Program-made: the position numbers and the translations under genes
Shown: positions 32,928 to 33,664 of the stretch, one piece after another
Numbering within the stretch: position 1 is the stretch's first letter
Layout of the letters: each line of letters begins with the position of its first letter
The notes under the pieces: model-generated
What the model was told of the DNA's origin: nothing
The model's input: the letters and a program-made list of their open reading frames with translations, nothing else
Databases searched by the model: none
DNA from: Fidelibacterota bacterium
GTDB lineage: Bacteria; Fidelibacterota; Marinisomatia; SCGC-AAA003-L08; GCA-2689995
Reading direction: 5' to 3'
Length of the DNA stretch: 33,664 nt
Assembly (NCBI GenBank): GCA_002689995.1
Contig: NZIV01000004.1
Span: 1-33,664 of the forward strand

Positions 32928-33664
32928 ATGTTGAAAATGTTAACAAGACTAAGTTTTTTATTTATAATTATGGTGACTGCATTATACGCGGAGACAGAAC
33001 CAGTAGCAAATGCCGGAGATGACCAAACCATATATATTCAACATGATGGCGATCCATTAACGAATACGGTAAACGTTACTTTGGATGGTAGTAATTCAGC
33101 TGGAGTTAGTTGTAATTGGTCGTCTTCTTCAAATAGAGATAACCTTGAGGGTTGTGAGATTCAATTAACATTAATTGAAGGAGTTTATTCATACACCTTG
33201 ACAGTCACTGGAGATGATGGCACCGTGTCTGAACCTGATGATGTAACTATTACAGTTGTAGCAGAGCCGAATCAAATACCAGCAGCAGTTATATCTGATC
33301 CTGGAGAATTCCAAGCGGAACATAGTGGGAATCCACTAAATGATATTGCATCTGTATTCTTAGATGCATCTACTTCTTCTGATGCTGATCAAGATAATAT
33401 TACTTATCTATGGAACCAAATTTCAGGTAATTATATAGATCTGGGTACAAGTAATCAGTCTTCGTTATCCTTTAATGCACCACCAGGCGTATACGGTATA
33501 AGACTTACAGTAACAGATTCATATGGGGACTTTAATCAATATGAAGTTACTATAACAGTAAATCAAGCACTGAATCAAAATCCAACAGTTGCTGCCGGAG
33601 ATGACCAAAATTTAGAGATAGAACATGACGGTGATCCAAATACAATAGCTGTAGATGCACAAGT
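32928..33664 (+). CDS. PKD-repeat secreted protein, 5' part (cut by window end)
   Basis: The frame is open from ATG 32928 to the last base (245 codons), so the gene is partial at its 3' end. AAGGAGG at 32918-32924 precedes three possible starts (ATG 32928, TTG 32931, ATG 32937); translation could begin at any of them. A signal peptide (LSFLFIIMVTALYA) is followed by tandem PKD/REJ-like beta-sandwich repeats of about 95-100 residues. The repeat opening xAGDDQ-HDGDP appears at the start of the mature protein and again at the window end, with a related copy between. LTVTDSYGDFNQYEVTITV is a typical PKD ending. Such proteins in FCB bacteria are surface or secreted proteins, probably with a C-terminal sorting domain beyond the window. 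Confidence 0.85.
   Translation, partial: MLKMLTRLSFLFIIMVTALYAETEPVANAGDDQTIYIQHDGDPLTNTVNVTLDGSNSAGVSCNWSSSSNRDNLEGCEIQLTLIEGVYSYTLTVTGDDGTVSEPDDVTITVVAEPNQIPAAVISDPGEFQAEHSGNPLNDIASVFLDASTSSDADQDNITYLWNQISGNYIDLGTSNQSSLSFNAPPGVYGIRLTVTDSYGDFNQYEVTITVNQALNQNPTVAAGDDQNLEIEHDGDPNTIAVDAQ
33012..33609. repeat. 16-bp direct repeats marking PKD module starts
   Basis: GCCGGAGATGACCAAA occurs identically at 33012-33027 and 33594-33609, 582 bases (194 codons) apart. It encodes AGDDQ at equivalent positions in the repeat modules. The identity indicates recent or gene-converted duplication of a two-module unit. Confidence 0.8.

Overview
The window is strongly AT-rich bacterial chromosome with short intergenic spacers, long co-directional gene strings, frequent 1-8 bp gene overlaps and several TTG starts. 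Secreted proteins end in a type IX-like sorting domain (an LRR protein with a YPNPFN motif near its C-terminus). Aerotolerance (bat) genes and a B12-dependent methylmalonyl-CoA mutase are also present. Together with a flagellin, this suggests a marine member of the FCB superphylum, most likely a Marinimicrobia (SAR406)-type organism. That assignment is inference, since no rRNA is present. I see no tRNA, rRNA, CRISPR array, insertion sequence or prophage.

Layout. 1-1500: a flagellin gene behind a near-perfect sigma-28 promoter, then a 60-aa excisionase-type HTH protein with a duplicated ribosome-binding leader. 1488-3720 (minus): bolA and two LPP20-type lipoproteins. 4084-5510 (minus): a small two-TM protein, a NarL-type response regulator and a receiver-like protein lacking its phosphoacceptor, ending at a strong terminator. 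5522-6709 (minus): a PAF-acetylhydrolase-like lipoprotein. 6710-7436 is the largest non-coding stretch and carries clustered GCTTAA inverted repeats.

7437-15613 (plus) is one 11-gene housekeeping string: truA, an HtrA protease, purB, purC, psd, pssA, purS, purQ, a DUF4321 membrane protein, tatA and gatA. It joins purine synthesis, phosphatidylethanolamine synthesis, Tat export and Gln-tRNA amidation. 15643-30065 (minus) is a second long string. Transcribed from right to left it has batA-batB-batC-batD-batE, biotin carboxylase, biotin carrier protein, a TerB-DnaJ protein, an unknown secreted protein, a 7TM adenylate cyclase, the methylmalonyl-CoA mutase catalytic subunit, biotin ligase, type III pantothenate kinase and a DUF1643 protein. 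The carboxylase, biotin ligase and mutase fit propionyl-CoA to succinyl-CoA conversion. The carboxyltransferase, the B12-binding subunit and the epimerase are not in the window.

30275-33664 (plus): a secreted HMA protein with a CGHSC motif, a DUF5522 protein with CCGHGC whose likely ribosome site lies inside the preceding terminator, a secreted LRR protein built of two duplicated halves, and the start of a PKD-repeat surface protein cut by the window edge.

Most of the window is recognisable core biology. The best candidates for something undescribed are the kinase-less regulator operon with the pseudo-receiver (4084-5510), the HTH protein tied to flagellin, the cyclase inside the propionyl-CoA cluster, the terminator/RBS switch before DUF5522, and the two G8 tracts inside essential-type genes.
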